A stretch of 64,000 nt of DNA from Micromonospora sp. NBC_01796 (GCF_035917455.1 NZ_CP109078.1:3410001-3474000), one strand, 5' to 3'. Shown: positions 23,536-32,393, counted from the stretch's first letter. Program-made: numbers and translations. Notes: generated by a model not told the origin, from the sequence alone.

Positions 23536-23900
23536 AACGGCCCCGCGTACGGGATGCTTTCGGTCTGCCCGGTGGACGCGAACGGTGTGCGTCGGCGGGG
23601 CGCGGAGATCGTGGGACGGATCAAAGAACACGGCCGAGTGCTGCGTATTGTTTCCTGGGGATTGCGGGAACAATTCGCCGTCCGACGAAGTCGAGGATTC
23701 CGGCCGCCCGCCGCGTCTCGGTGAACACCCGGAAGCCGGACGGTGCTGCCTACGTGGCCGGGCGGCAAACTCGGCCGTCGCGCCGAACCCCGCGGTTGTG
23801 GCGATGAACGGCTCGACCATGCCGAGACGGTTGTCCCTGGACTGGGCTCAGGATCGCGACCGGTCCACTCCGTGACCCGGTCGGTGCGTAGTATGCCACG
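23536..23900. other. Intergenic region with a small hairpin
   Basis: No credible gene in 365 bp; a frame at 23585-23875 has no protein-like features. ATTGTTTCC (23647-23655) and GGGAACAAT (23666-23674) form an 8-of-9 inverted repeat, a possible terminator or operator. At the right end TAGTAT (23889-23894) sits 6 nt before the GTG of the next gene. Confidence 0.45.
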
Positions 23901-25394
23901 GTGCGAGTATGGACTGACAGGGTTAAGAGCGTGCCGCGTCGTACGCGCTACCTCAGCCTGGGCCTCGGCGTACTGGCGGTCGCGTTGCTGGTCGTCGGCA
24001 GGTGGGACCTCTCGCTCGCGGTCGGTGCCGGTGCGCTGCTCGCCTGGGGGATGAAGGATCCCGCCCGGGTCACCTGGGCCATATTCGTCGTCGCTTTTGC
24101 CGTACCGGTAACCATCAACTTCGGCTATCCGACCAATCCTTCGTACACGCTGCTGCTCCTGCTTTTTGTTCTTGCCGTCTGGGGCGGGGTGCTCCGCAAC
24201 GGAAACGACAGGTGGGACCCGAAGCTGTTCGGGGCGGTTCTCCTGCTTCCGTTGTCCGCGCTGCTCGCGGGCATATTGCACTGGCACGGAGCCAAGCCGA
24301 TTATCGTCGGTATCGCGCCCCTACTGGCCATCGGGGCACTGTGCTGGCGCGTCATCGAGGAATCACGCCGCGACCCCCGGCTGATCGCCCGGATCGCGGA
24401 GGCGCTCACCTGGTTCAGTGTTGCCGTCGCCATCTTCGCCAAGTACCAGAGCATCTCCGGCACCTGGCCGATCTTCGATCAGCTCGCGTACCACTGGACC
24501 TACACCTCGCTGTTCGACCCGACCCGGGCGGCAGGGCTCTCCGGGCATCCCATCATCTACGGGACCTTCGCCATGGCGATGGCACTCGTAGCGCTGATCC
24601 TCCGGGGCAGGTACTGGTACGTCCCCTTCACCGCGAACCTGGTGGGGCTGGTGCTGTCGGGCACCCGGAGCGCATGGGTGGGCATGTTCCTCGCCCTGGT
24701 CCTCTGGCTCTTCTACGAGTGGCGCAAGATCTCCTGGCGGGGCGTGGGCACCACGGTCGCGATCGCCGTGGTCGCCTTCGCTTTCGTGGCGCTCAGGCCG
24801 TTCCCGCACTCCTCCACCCCTTCTTCCTCGTCGTCTTCTTCCTCTTCCTCGCCGAACAGCTCCACGCCCACTCCGCGGTCGGTCGACTCGGTCCGGGCGG
24901 CCGGGGCACGCATGTCCGACCCCATCGGTTCGGCCAGCGCGAACGCGCGCTTCACCCGTATCGGCGCGGTCTGGGACGGCATCACGGACGACTGGTCCAC
25001 GGTCGTCTTCGGCCACGGACCCGAGGCCAACGTGCGCTACCTGGAGACCACCGGAATCGACGACGGCCAGGCGCAGGTTTTCGACAACACCTATCTGAGC
25101 TTCTGGTACAACTACGGGCTTCTCGGCCTGATCAGTCTGTTCCTGGTCATGCTGGGCGCGTACCTGCGCTTCCGGTCCCTGCCCGCGCGCGTGCTGCTCG
25201 TCGGCCTCGCGGCCCAGGTGTTCTTCTTCGACGTGTGGCTCTGGATCGGGGCGGTGGCCGTGTTCCTCCTGGCGGTTGCCATGGGCGCCTCGGGCAACCC
25301 GGCATGGTCGACCAAGCCGCTGCGGGAACTCGTTCCGGGGATCCCGCGGCCCCGGACAGAACAGGACGTCGACAGGGTGACCGTGCAGTCCTGA
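23901..25394 (+). CDS. O-antigen ligase/polymerase-like membrane protein (Wzy/WaaL family)
   Basis: A 497-residue integral membrane protein with about ten to twelve transmembrane helices. The conserved O-antigen ligase features are a large extracytoplasmic loop (about 300-395) and a preceding LVLSGTRSAWVGMFLALV motif. It would join or polymerise lipid-linked glycans at the outer face of the membrane. The loop contains ten consecutive Ser residues followed by Pro/Thr (about 311-330), not usual for the family. GTG 23901 follows TAGTAT at 6 nt. No glycosyltransferase genes lie nearby, so the glycan is unknown. Confidence 0.8.
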   Translation: MRVWTDRVKSVPRRTRYLSLGLGVLAVALLVVGRWDLSLAVGAGALLAWGMKDPARVTWAIFVVAFAVPVTINFGYPTNPSYTLLLLLFVLAVWGGVLRNGNDRWDPKLFGAVLLLPLSALLAGILHWHGAKPIIVGIAPLLAIGALCWRVIEESRRDPRLIARIAEALTWFSVAVAIFAKYQSISGTWPIFDQLAYHWTYTSLFDPTRAAGLSGHPIIYGTFAMAMALVALILRGRYWYVPFTANLVGLVLSGTRSAWVGMFLALVLWLFYEWRKISWRGVGTTVAIAVVAFAFVALRPFPHSSTPSSSSSSSSSSPNSSTPTPRSVDSVRAAGARMSDPIGSASANARFTRIGAVWDGITDDWSTVVFGHGPEANVRYLETTGIDDGQAQVFDNTYLSFWYNYGLLGLISLFLVMLGAYLRFRSLPARVLLVGLAAQVFFFDVWLWIGAVAVFLLAVAMGASGNPAWSTKPLRELVPGIPRPRTEQDVDRVTVQS

Positions 25395-25512
25395 CCGGCT
25401 CGGCCGTACCCGAAAGCTCACTGCACCGAACGACGGCGCCGGTACGTTCACCGGACGACCTGCTCGCTGATCTGCTGTCGCAGAATCATCCAGGCTTCTT
25501 GCAGAGGTAGTA

Positions 25513-25830
25513 GTGGTGGTCAGAGACGAGGTTCGGGAGTTTGTTCGGTTGAGTCCACTTACTTCGGAATCGGACAATTCCGAAGATGGTGATGAGGCAT
25601 TCGATGAGATGGAACGAGCTTTGCATGCAATCGAAAAGCCTGTCACTGACGAAGAGGCTCGCGTGTTACTTGGATCCTTTGGTGAGGATAATTGCTTCGG
25701 ATTGGCTTGGACACTGTTGCACTTGATTGAATCGGCCCCATCGCCGATGGTGACATCCGAGCCACCCGTGGGTTCGAACCCCTGGATTATGAGGATGTGG
25801 ATTCGTTACAGGAACAGCATAGCGGACTAG
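25513..25830 (+). CDS. Low-GC hypothetical protein
   Basis: A 105-residue acidic soluble protein (DEVREFVRLS, SDNSEDGDEAFDEMERAL). No family recognised; the small acidic character is reminiscent of immunity proteins, but nothing proves that. Its base composition is visibly lower in GC than the neighbours and it uses A/T-ending codons, including a TTA at 25666-25668. This points to recent acquisition. The GTG at 25513 (or 25516) follows an AGAGGTAG sequence. Confidence 0.6.
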   Translation: MVVRDEVREFVRLSPLTSESDNSEDGDEAFDEMERALHAIEKPVTDEEARVLLGSFGEDNCFGLAWTLLHLIESAPSPMVTSEPPVGSNPWIMRMWIRYRNSIAD

Positions 25831-25995
25831 CTCAAGAATCGTCGTCGGCTTATTCGGGGCGCGGGCGAGGCGTAGGTACGGTCTTCAGATTGCGGGAGCG
25901 CTTGCGTGGTTTCACGAGGTTGGGAGCACTGCTTCCGGCCGGTTTGCTTCGTATTCAATGGCAGATGCCATGTGTCGGAGAGCCGGGTAAAGCGT

Positions 25996-26196
25996 TCATT
26001 CGGGACCGCTGGTAGGGGTATGGGTGGCGAAGCGAGCCCATGCGGTGCGCCCGAAGGTGAGTACGGGCCCGTCCGGATCTTTGGAGTCGCGTACGGCGAT
26101 GGCGTGCGGTAGTTCGGCGACCTCGACGCAGTCGGTGTCGGAGCCGCTGCGGCTGGACTTGCGCCAGACCACGTCACCGAGATCCGCAGCGACCAT
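25996..26196 (-). CDS. DUF397 protein (second copy)
   Basis: A 66-residue DUF397 protein: VVWRKSSRSGSDTDCVEVA, IAVRDSKDPDGPVLTF and a terminal TAWARFATH. It lies 7 bp downstream of a DUF5753 regulator, in the same order as the pair at 4597-5593. ATG 26196 has GTGAGG upstream. Confidence 0.9.
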   Translation of the reverse strand: MVAADLGDVVWRKSSRSGSDTDCVEVAELPHAIAVRDSKDPDGPVLTFGRTAWARFATHTPTSGPE

Positions 26197-26203
26197 CAGG
26201 GCC

Positions 26204-27055
26204 TCACTCTCGTTCGTGCTCCGTTGCGATGCGCGCAACGAACTCCACCGACCTGGCCGGGCTGAGCGCCATCTTCGCCAGCTTATCCGCCGAGCGTCGG
26301 AAGGCTTCCACCTGCGACGGTTCCTCCAGGAAGAGGCTCGACATCCTGTGCTCCAGGTGCACGACGGCCGGATCGCGAACGAAGTCGAGCACGACAAACG
26401 GACCGTCCACCCCGATGTGCCCACCGACACCGAACGGCAGCACGGACAACGTCACGTTGGGCCGCTCGGCCGCCTCGACCAGGTGTCGAAGTTGCCGGAC
26501 CATCACCCTCGGCCCACCGAGTACCCGGCGTAGGGCGGACTCGTCCACGATGACGTTCAACTCGGGTGGCTCGTCGCGGGACAGGATCGCCTGCCGGCCG
26601 AGTCTCGCCGCAACCCTGATCTGGGCATCCGCATCCGCCACGTCACACGCCCGCATGATCGCCTTGGTGTAGTCGGGTATCTGGAGCAGACCGGGTACGA
26701 GCATCGGCTGCCAACTGGTGATCCGGGTCGCCTCGGTCTCGAAGCGGATGAACGTACGTGACCACGGCGTCAGCCCGGTCCCGTACGTCTCCCACCAGCC
26801 TCGGTCCTTGCCGCGTTCGGACATGGCGAGCAGGCGCTTGCGTTCGTCACCGATCACGCCGTAGATCACGAGCAGCGAGGCGACATCCTCCGGCGGGATG
26901 CCCTGCTGGCCGGTCTCCATCCGGGACAGTCGGGACGCCTGCCAGCCGAGCTGTGCGCTCACGGCGGCGCCGGTCAGACCCTTGGCCTTGCGCAGTTGTC
27001 GCAGCTCACCGCCGAGTCCACGACCGACAACGGTCGGCGCGTTCTGCTTCGGCAT
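26204..27055 (-). CDS. XRE-family HTH regulator with DUF5753 domain (second copy)
   Basis: A 283-residue regulator. The HTH is at about 15-70 (LRQLRKAKGLTGAAVSAQLG, RLSRMETGQ) and DUF5753 at about 100-280 (WQPMLVPGLLQIPDYTKAIM, VIVDESALRRVLGGP). It is paired with the DUF397 gene 7 bp downstream and divergent from the gene at 27170. ATG 27055 has GGAGG about 10 nt upstream; a GTG at 27061 is possible. Confidence 0.9.
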   Translation of the reverse strand: MPKQNAPTVVGRGLGGELRQLRKAKGLTGAAVSAQLGWQASRLSRMETGQQGIPPEDVASLLVIYGVIGDERKRLLAMSERGKDRGWWETYGTGLTPWSRTFIRFETEATRITSWQPMLVPGLLQIPDYTKAIMRACDVADADAQIRVAARLGRQAILSRDEPPELNVIVDESALRRVLGGPRVMVRQLRHLVEAAERPNVTLSVLPFGVGGHIGVDGPFVVLDFVRDPAVVHLEHRMSSLFLEEPSQVEAFRRSADKLAKMALSPARSVEFVARIATEHERE

Positions 27056-27169
27056 GTCCACTCGCCTCCACCCCGGGGGTATTGACATCCGTACGCCAGA
27101 ACGCCAACCTAATCGCAAATTGCTGTGACAAGCAACCCTGTGGTGATCATTTGTGTGAGGAGTGTCAAC

Positions 27170-27550
27170 ATGAGCGATCTCAAGCCGTACCGCTACGTGC
27201 CGCCCTGGGCTCACCCGTACGACCCGGCGGACTCGCCGGGGCCGATCGAGTCGGTGTTGGAGCGGTTCCGGCGCGGCCGTCCGGAGGAGCCGGAGCCGAG
27301 CGACGCCGAGATCGAGGCCAGCCGGTACACGATCGTGCTGGTGCCGCCCGAGGCCGCCGAGAAGATCGGGTACGACCGTTCGGACGTGGGGCTGCGGATG
27401 TTCCGTGACGGCGACTGGGACCACAACCCGAGCGACCTGGACGAGGCGGCCGACCTCGTCCAACAGGCGTGCGGCGAACCGATCACCCTGGTCGAACACC
27501 ACTCCGACCTGACCTACTGGACCGCCCGACTCCGTCCGGCCGCCGATTGA
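27170..27550 (+). CDS. Hypothetical protein divergent from the XRE/DUF397 pair
   Basis: A 126-residue acidic, Pro-rich soluble protein (YRYVPPWAHPYDPADSPGPI) with an alpha/beta C-terminal half. No family recognised. ATG 27170 has GTGAGGAG about 8 nt upstream. The 114-bp divergent gap to the XRE gene makes joint regulation by that protein plausible. Confidence 0.6.
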   Translation: MSDLKPYRYVPPWAHPYDPADSPGPIESVLERFRRGRPEEPEPSDAEIEASRYTIVLVPPEAAEKIGYDRSDVGLRMFRDGDWDHNPSDLDEAADLVQQACGEPITLVEHHSDLTYWTARLRPAAD

Positions 27551-27675
27551 AGAGCGGTTCATCCCATCGGGGTGATGCGGGAGCAACCTCTGCCGGGTCA
27601 GGCTGACCCTGACCCGTATCCGCTGGGCGCCCCACCGGGCCGGGTGGCCTGGCCAGGTGAGAGGGAGGCGAATGG

Positions 27676-28077
27676 GTGGACCCGACGGCGGAGTATTTCG
27701 CGGGTCCGGCGCGGCAGCGTGCGCACCTGCTGCCCCGCGGCTTCTCGGCGACCGTACGTCTCGATCTGCGCCGCCCGGACGGCATGGCCCGCTGGTATCT
27801 CACCCTCGGTGAGGACGGCATCTCGATCTGGCCCGACGGTGAGCGGGAGGCGGACTGCGTGTTTGTCGCCGACGGCGCGGTCTTCGACGGGCTGGTGACC
27901 GGAGGCGACGTGACAACGGCCCTGATGCGGAACGACCTGAAGTTTCACGGGTCGCAGCGAATCCTGACCTACTTCGAACGCCTGCTGCCCGGACCACCCG
28001 ACTCGCACGGGCCCGAACGGGTCGCCGGCAGAAGCGGGCACCATCACGTCGAGGGTGGCCGGGACCGTGCACGCTAA
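27676..28077 (+). CDS. SCP2 sterol-carrier-like domain protein
   Basis: A 133-residue soluble protein with an SCP2-like fold, residues about 15-105: FSATVRLDLRRPDG, ARWYLTLGEDG, VTTALMRNDLKFHGS. Such domains bind lipids or other hydrophobic ligands in a tunnel. The GTG at 27676 is preceded by GGGAGG. The C-terminus overlaps the next gene by 23 nt, so the two are co-transcribed, although a functional link between a lipid-binding protein and a glycosidase is unclear. Confidence 0.75.
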   Translation: MDPTAEYFAGPARQRAHLLPRGFSATVRLDLRRPDGMARWYLTLGEDGISIWPDGEREADCVFVADGAVFDGLVTGGDVTTALMRNDLKFHGSQRILTYFERLLPGPPDSHGPERVAGRSGHHHVEGGRDRAR

Positions 28078-30133
28078 CCAGATTTCCATCCTGGAGGGGC
28101 TGACCTACATCGTCAGCGAGCGCAACGGAGACGTGAACCCGGCTCCGGGCGAGCCGGCCGGGTTGTACTTCCTCGACACCCGCTTCCTGTCGAAGTGGGT
28201 TGTGACGGTCAACGGGGAGCGCCTGACTCCGCTCTCCGTCGACGACCTGCAGTATTTCGAGGCGAAATTCTTCCTCGTGCCCGGGGAACCGACGCACTAC
28301 GTCAGCTCGACCCTTTCGGTGATGCGCCACCGTTCGATCGTGGGCGGTCTCGCGGAGAAGCTGAGCATCCTGAACAGCGGCGAGGAGCCGGCCGAGGTGA
28401 CGATCCGGCTGGAGGCGGCGAGCGACTTCGTCGACGTCGACCTGATCAGCCAGCCCGGCGTACCCGATGATTCGATACGGGGAAAGAAGGGCCGGTTCGA
28501 CCACCAGATCGGTGACCGCTACCTCCGCCTGTTCTACGTACGTGAGGACTTCTACCGGGCGACCGTCATCCAGACCAGTGAAGCGGCGGAGATCGATCAG
28601 GACGGGCTGACCTTCACCGTCCGGATCCCCTCGCAGGGAAGCTGGTCCACCCAGTTGCAGGTGGTGACCGACCTCCGCGCGCCGGGCGCCGAGGACATCC
28701 ATGGCAAGGATGCCCTGATCCGCCGCACAAAAGAGGGCATGCGGGAGGAACTGGACCAGTGGATCGCCCAGGCGCCCCGGCTGGAGTGCGACTTCGACCC
28801 GCTCACCGAGGCGTACCGGCGAAGTCTGATCGACCTGGCCGCGTTACGGCTCCCGGGATTCGACGCGAGCGGATGGTATCCGGCCGCGGGCCTGCCCTGG
28901 CTGAACACGATCGTCGGTCGGCAGAACATCATCACCAGCATCCAGTCGCTGCCGTACCTGCCGGAGCTGGCCGCGACCACACTCCGGACGCTGGCGACCT
29001 TCCAGGGGACGAAGCTCGACGACTTCCGGGAGGAACAGCCGGGGAAGATCCTCCACCTGACCAGGTGGAACGAGGCCGCCGCCTTCGAGGAAACCCCGAA
29101 CGCCCGGTACTTCGGCTCGGTCGACTCGACGCCGCTGTTCGTGGTGCTACTCGACGAGTACGAGCGCTGGACCGGCGACGCGGCGCTGGTCCGCGAGCTG
29201 GAGAAGGAGGTACGCGCGGCGCTGCGCTGGATCGACGAGTGGGGGGACCTGGTCGGCGACGGCTACCTCTGGTACCAACCTCCACGGGCGGCGGGCGAGC
29301 AACCCAACCAGTCCTGGAAGGAATCCGAGCTGGCGATCTGCTACGCCGACGGCCGGCTGCCCGGGTTCCCCCGGGCCACCTGCGAGGTGCAGGGCTACGT
29401 GTACGACGCGAAGATGCGCGGTGCCCGGCTGGCTCGTACCCTCTGGGGCGATTCCGCGTACGCCGACCGGCTGGAACAGCAGGCCGCCGAGCTGCGGGAA
29501 CGGTTCAACCGGGACTTCTGGATGCCGGACCGGGGGTACTACGCCCTGGCGCTGGAGGCCGACGGCAGCCAGGTGGACGCGCTCGCGTCGAACCTGGGTC
29601 ACCTGCTCTGGAGCGGCATCGTCGACCCGGACCGGGCGCAGGCCGTGGTCGACCACCTGCTCGGGCCACGGCTCTTCTCCGGCTGGGGAGTGCGCACGCT
29701 CGCCGTCGGGGAGGCGAAACACAATCCGGTCGGTTACCACGTCGGTGCCGTCTGGCCGTACGACAACTCGATCATCGCCGAGGGTCTGCGCCGGTACGGG
29801 TACGCGGCCGAGGCGGGAACCATCGCGATGGCGATGTTCGAGGCCGCCAGCTACTTCCGGGGGCGGCTGCCGGAGGCGTTCACCGGCTACGACCGCGAAC
29901 TCACCGTGGCGCCGGTGCGCTATCCCACCGCCACGAGTCCGCAGGGGTGGTCGGCCGGGGCGGTGCTGTCGCTGCTGCGTACCGTCCTCGGCCTGGAGGC
30001 GCACGGTCGTCACCTGGTGGTCAACGCCGCCCTGCCGCCCGGCCTGGCACAGGTCGCCCTGCTCCGGGTACCCGGACCGTGGGGCACGGCAGACGCACTC
30101 GGCCGCGCCAACACCCCCACGCCGTACTCCTGA
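28055..30133 (+). CDS. GDE-type glycogen-debranching/amylo-alpha-1,6-glucosidase-like enzyme
   Basis: A 692-residue cytosolic protein. Residues about 10-205 are the GDE_N_bis beta-sandwich (SILEGLTYIVSERNGDV, GLYFLDTRFLSKW) and residues about 240-690 form an (alpha/alpha)6 barrel with LPWLNTIVGRQN, PNQSWKES, a SNLGHLLWSG segment and VGYHVGAVWPYDNS carrying likely catalytic acid residues. It matches proteins annotated as glycogen-debranching N-terminal domain proteins. The natural glucan is not known. No trehalose or glycogen genes are adjacent. Confidence 0.82.
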   Translation: MAGTVHANQISILEGLTYIVSERNGDVNPAPGEPAGLYFLDTRFLSKWVVTVNGERLTPLSVDDLQYFEAKFFLVPGEPTHYVSSTLSVMRHRSIVGGLAEKLSILNSGEEPAEVTIRLEAASDFVDVDLISQPGVPDDSIRGKKGRFDHQIGDRYLRLFYVREDFYRATVIQTSEAAEIDQDGLTFTVRIPSQGSWSTQLQVVTDLRAPGAEDIHGKDALIRRTKEGMREELDQWIAQAPRLECDFDPLTEAYRRSLIDLAALRLPGFDASGWYPAAGLPWLNTIVGRQNIITSIQSLPYLPELAATTLRTLATFQGTKLDDFREEQPGKILHLTRWNEAAAFEETPNARYFGSVDSTPLFVVLLDEYERWTGDAALVRELEKEVRAALRWIDEWGDLVGDGYLWYQPPRAAGEQPNQSWKESELAICYADGRLPGFPRATCEVQGYVYDAKMRGARLARTLWGDSAYADRLEQQAAELRERFNRDFWMPDRGYYALALEADGSQVDALASNLGHLLWSGIVDPDRAQAVVDHLLGPRLFSGWGVRTLAVGEAKHNPVGYHVGAVWPYDNSIIAEGLRRYGYAAEAGTIAMAMFEAASYFRGRLPEAFTGYDRELTVAPVRYPTATSPQGWSAGAVLSLLRTVLGLEAHGRHLVVNAALPPGLAQVALLRVPGPWGTADALGRANTPTPYS

Positions 30134-30200
30134 CCGTCAGCGGCCGTTGCCCATGCGGTCGGCAACCTGCTGTTGGGTCAACCCCCAGGCCCGGTACGCC

Positions 30201-30539
30201 TTAGGCGACGAGGTAGGTGGAGTCGTCGAATTCGGCAGTGACGCGCAGGCGTCCGCCAAGGGCTTCGACGTAGGCACGGAGGACGGATACCGACACTGTG
30301 TCGAGTTTCCCGCGTTCGACATCGGAGACCCGGGGACCAGAAACCCCCATGACCTCGGCCACCTCGCGTTGGGTAAGGGCGCGGTTGCGACGCACCTCTG
30401 CCAGCCGGTACGCGTGGATTTCGTCGTCTAGGCGCTGCTGGCCGGCGGCGCGCTCGGCGTCGGTGCGGATCGGATGGCCTGCGGCGCGACGGATTTCCTC
30501 GGCGCGACGCTTGGCTTCGTCCCACGATATGGCGCTCAT
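30201..30539 (-). CDS. HigA-like XRE antitoxin
   Basis: A 112-residue antitoxin. The acidic N-terminal half should wrap the toxin; the XRE HTH (ALTQREVAEVMGVSGPRVSD) occupies about 53-90 and binds the operon operator. Its ATG overlaps the toxin stop (ATGA at 30536-30539). Toxin-first order matches higBA-type modules. It is paralogous in layout to 59973-60287. Confidence 0.85.
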   Translation of the reverse strand: MSAISWDEAKRRAEEIRRAAGHPIRTDAERAAGQQRLDDEIHAYRLAEVRRNRALTQREVAEVMGVSGPRVSDVERGKLDTVSVSVLRAYVEALGGRLRVTAEFDDSTYLVA

Positions 30540-30913
30540 TGATAGTTCCTCGTTTCCAGTTCGGCCAGGTGGATGTCGTAGCGGCTGTCTGCGAGCGGGA
30601 TTGCGGTCTCGTACCAGCCGCGCCAGTTACCGGCCTTGTCACCGGCGACGAGTAGCACTGCTCGTCGTACCGGGTCGAAGACGAACAAGATCCGAACTTC
30701 GCTGGATCCCGTTGATCCTGGCCGCAACTCCTTCATGTTGTGGTGCCGCGAGTGCTTCACCCGATCGACCAGTGGGCGACCGAGCACCGGTCCTTCCGAT
30801 GCCAGGCGGTCGATCGCGTCTTCGACGAGATCGGCCGTGTTGGGATCGTTCTTGGTCAGGTCGTTGAACCACGCCGCAACGTCCTCGACCAGCAGGATCT
30901 GCCATCCGCCCAC
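30536..30913 (-). CDS. HigB/Gp49-like RelE-superfamily toxin
   Basis: A 125-residue probable mRNA interferase. Family blocks are LGRPLVDRVKHS, HHNMKELRPGS, SEVRILFVFDP, RAVLLVAGDKAGNW and WYETAIPLAD. The same blocks recur in the toxin at 59575, so the two are paralogues. The GTG at 30913 is 6 nt after TAAGCT (30920-30925), a leaderless start. An operator-like palindrome overlaps that -10 box. Confidence 0.85.
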   Translation of the reverse strand: MGGWQILLVEDVAAWFNDLTKNDPNTADLVEDAIDRLASEGPVLGRPLVDRVKHSRHHNMKELRPGSTGSSEVRILFVFDPVRRAVLLVAGDKAGNWRGWYETAIPLADSRYDIHLAELETRNYQ

Positions 30914-30919
30914 CCCTAG

Positions 30920-30938
30920 AGCTTAACCCCAGGGTTAA
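30920..30938 (-). promoter_or_regulatory. Toxin-antitoxin promoter with overlapping palindromic operator
   Basis: TTAACCC and GGGTTAA (30923-30929 and 30932-30938) form a perfect 7-bp inverted repeat with 2-nt spacing. Its promoter-proximal arm overlaps the -10 box TAAGCT (30920-30925) of the toxin gene. Binding of the antitoxin HTH there would block transcription, the usual autoregulation of such modules. Confidence 0.7.
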
Positions 30939-30955
30939 ATCCTTGCCAGTGGTTC

Positions 30956-32182
30956 CTATCCCGTGACGGCTGGTACGGGTACGCCGAGCACCGCCTGCTC
31001 GTCCGGCCGGTGCACGAGCACATCGGCCAGGAACGACTGCACCGCCGGTGCCAGGCCCACGTCCCGCCCGGCCTGCTCGGACAGCCGCCACCGGTGCTCG
31101 ATCACCTGCACGAACAGTTCCGCCGGCTCCAGCTTCTTGCGCAGATGCCCCGGCACCGCCCGTACGACGGGTTCGAAGACCTCGGTCAGCCAGCGGTGCG
31201 CGGACTGTTGCTCGTCGGACAGGTCGCTCTCGGCGCGGTAGGTGTCCAGGTCGTTGAGCAGGCGCCGGGCCTGGTTCTCCTCGGCGTCGAGCCCGGTCAG
31301 CCGGAGCAGTCGCCGGCTGTGGTAACCCGCGTCGACCACCTTCGGTCGGACCAGGTACCGCCCGTTGTCCACAAGGGACATCGCCACCTCGGCGACGTCG
31401 AAACCCATGTCGTTCAGCCGCCGGATCCGGCCCTCGATGTCGTGCCGGTCGTCCCGTTCCACCTGCTGCTCGTACGTGATCTCGTGCCAGAGCCGCTCGT
31501 AGCGTTCCACCACCTGGTCGGCGACCTCCTCCGGGTCGATCGCCTCGTGCAGCAGTCCCGCCGCCTGGAGGTCGAGCGCCTCACCGAAGATGTTCACCCG
31601 GGCGATCTCGATGTCCTCGCTGCGCTGCCCGTTCGACAGTTGGGTACGCAACGCGCCGGTCTCCGCGTCGACCAGGTAGGCGGCGAACGCCCCGGCGTCC
31701 CGGCGGAACAGGGTGTTCGACAGCGAGCAGTCGCCCCAGAAGAAACCGGTCAGGTGCATCCGTACGATCAGCGCGGCGAGCGCGTCCAGCAGCCGGGTCA
31801 TCGTCTCCGGGCGCAGCGTGTGCGAGAACAGCGCCCGGTACGGCAGCGAGAACTGTAGATGCTTCGTGATCAGTACGGGATCCAGCGGCTCCCCGTGCTG
31901 GTCCACCCGGTCGGCGACGATCGCGATCGCCTGCACGGACGGGAAGTCGATCCGTTCCAGGGCGCGGAGCAGGTCGTACTCGCGTTCGGCGACCCGTTCC
32001 CCGGTCTCCTTGACCGCGTACACGGTGTTGGCGAGACGTACGAAACGTACGATATGCCGGGAAATGCCCTGCGGAAGTGCCACCAGATGGTCGGCCGGCC
32101 ACTGCTCCAGCGGCGTCGACCACGGTAGGTCGAGCAGCGCCGGGTCAACGAGGGCCGAAGTGATGCGCACGACCCCAAGCAT
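30956..32182 (-). CDS. DUF4032 protein (kinase-like fold, LPS kinase-related)
   Basis: A 408-residue cytosolic protein. The N-terminal half resembles a lipopolysaccharide-kinase-like fold: LANTVYAVKETGERVAEREY for the nucleotide-binding lobe, and FFWGDCSLSNTLF for the catalytic loop, with the Asp of YLVDAETGAL. The C-terminal half (DUF4032, about 210-400) is helical. This family is widespread in actinobacteria without known substrate. The start at ATG 32182 is the likely one; a longer Gly-rich N-terminus is possible. The toxin gene follows 42 bp downstream. Confidence 0.8.
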   Translation of the reverse strand: MLGVVRITSALVDPALLDLPWSTPLEQWPADHLVALPQGISRHIVRFVRLANTVYAVKETGERVAEREYDLLRALERIDFPSVQAIAIVADRVDQHGEPLDPVLITKHLQFSLPYRALFSHTLRPETMTRLLDALAALIVRMHLTGFFWGDCSLSNTLFRRDAGAFAAYLVDAETGALRTQLSNGQRSEDIEIARVNIFGEALDLQAAGLLHEAIDPEEVADQVVERYERLWHEITYEQQVERDDRHDIEGRIRRLNDMGFDVAEVAMSLVDNGRYLVRPKVVDAGYHSRRLLRLTGLDAEENQARRLLNDLDTYRAESDLSDEQQSAHRWLTEVFEPVVRAVPGHLRKKLEPAELFVQVIEHRWRLSEQAGRDVGLAPAVQSFLADVLVHRPDEQAVLGVPVPAVTG

Positions 32183-32381
32183 GCCGCCTCCGCCCCCGTT
32201 ACCACCCCCCACCGTGTCCCGTCACACACCCCTCACCCCCCACCCCGGGGGACCCGCACTCATGTAGAGAAAACGTGCCTTGGGAGGGCGCAATTACCAC
32301 TCTTTCTCTGTAAGTGTGCGGATCTTGGGGGGAGGGGGTGGAGGGTGTGTGCGGGCACGAGGGGTCCGCGCGGGGGCGGGG

Positions 32382-32387
32382 TAGCGT
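32382..32387 (+). promoter_or_regulatory. -10 box TAGCGT of a predicted leaderless promoter
   Basis: TAGCGT ends 6 nt before the GTG at 32394. No Shine-Dalgarno is visible. Confidence 0.5.
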
Positions 32388-32393
32388 GGGCGG

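Noticed and set aside
21565-23820. A 751-codon open frame on the minus strand
   Set aside because: Antisense shadow of the RCK channel-like gene, with no recognisable domain.
25797-26015. Short frame after the low-GC gene
   Set aside because: Overlaps the end of that gene and the DUF397 gene; no start signal or family features.
28055-30133. Trehalose or glycogen operon
   Set aside because: Only one glycosidase-like gene is present; neighbours are an SCP2-like protein and a toxin-antitoxin pair.
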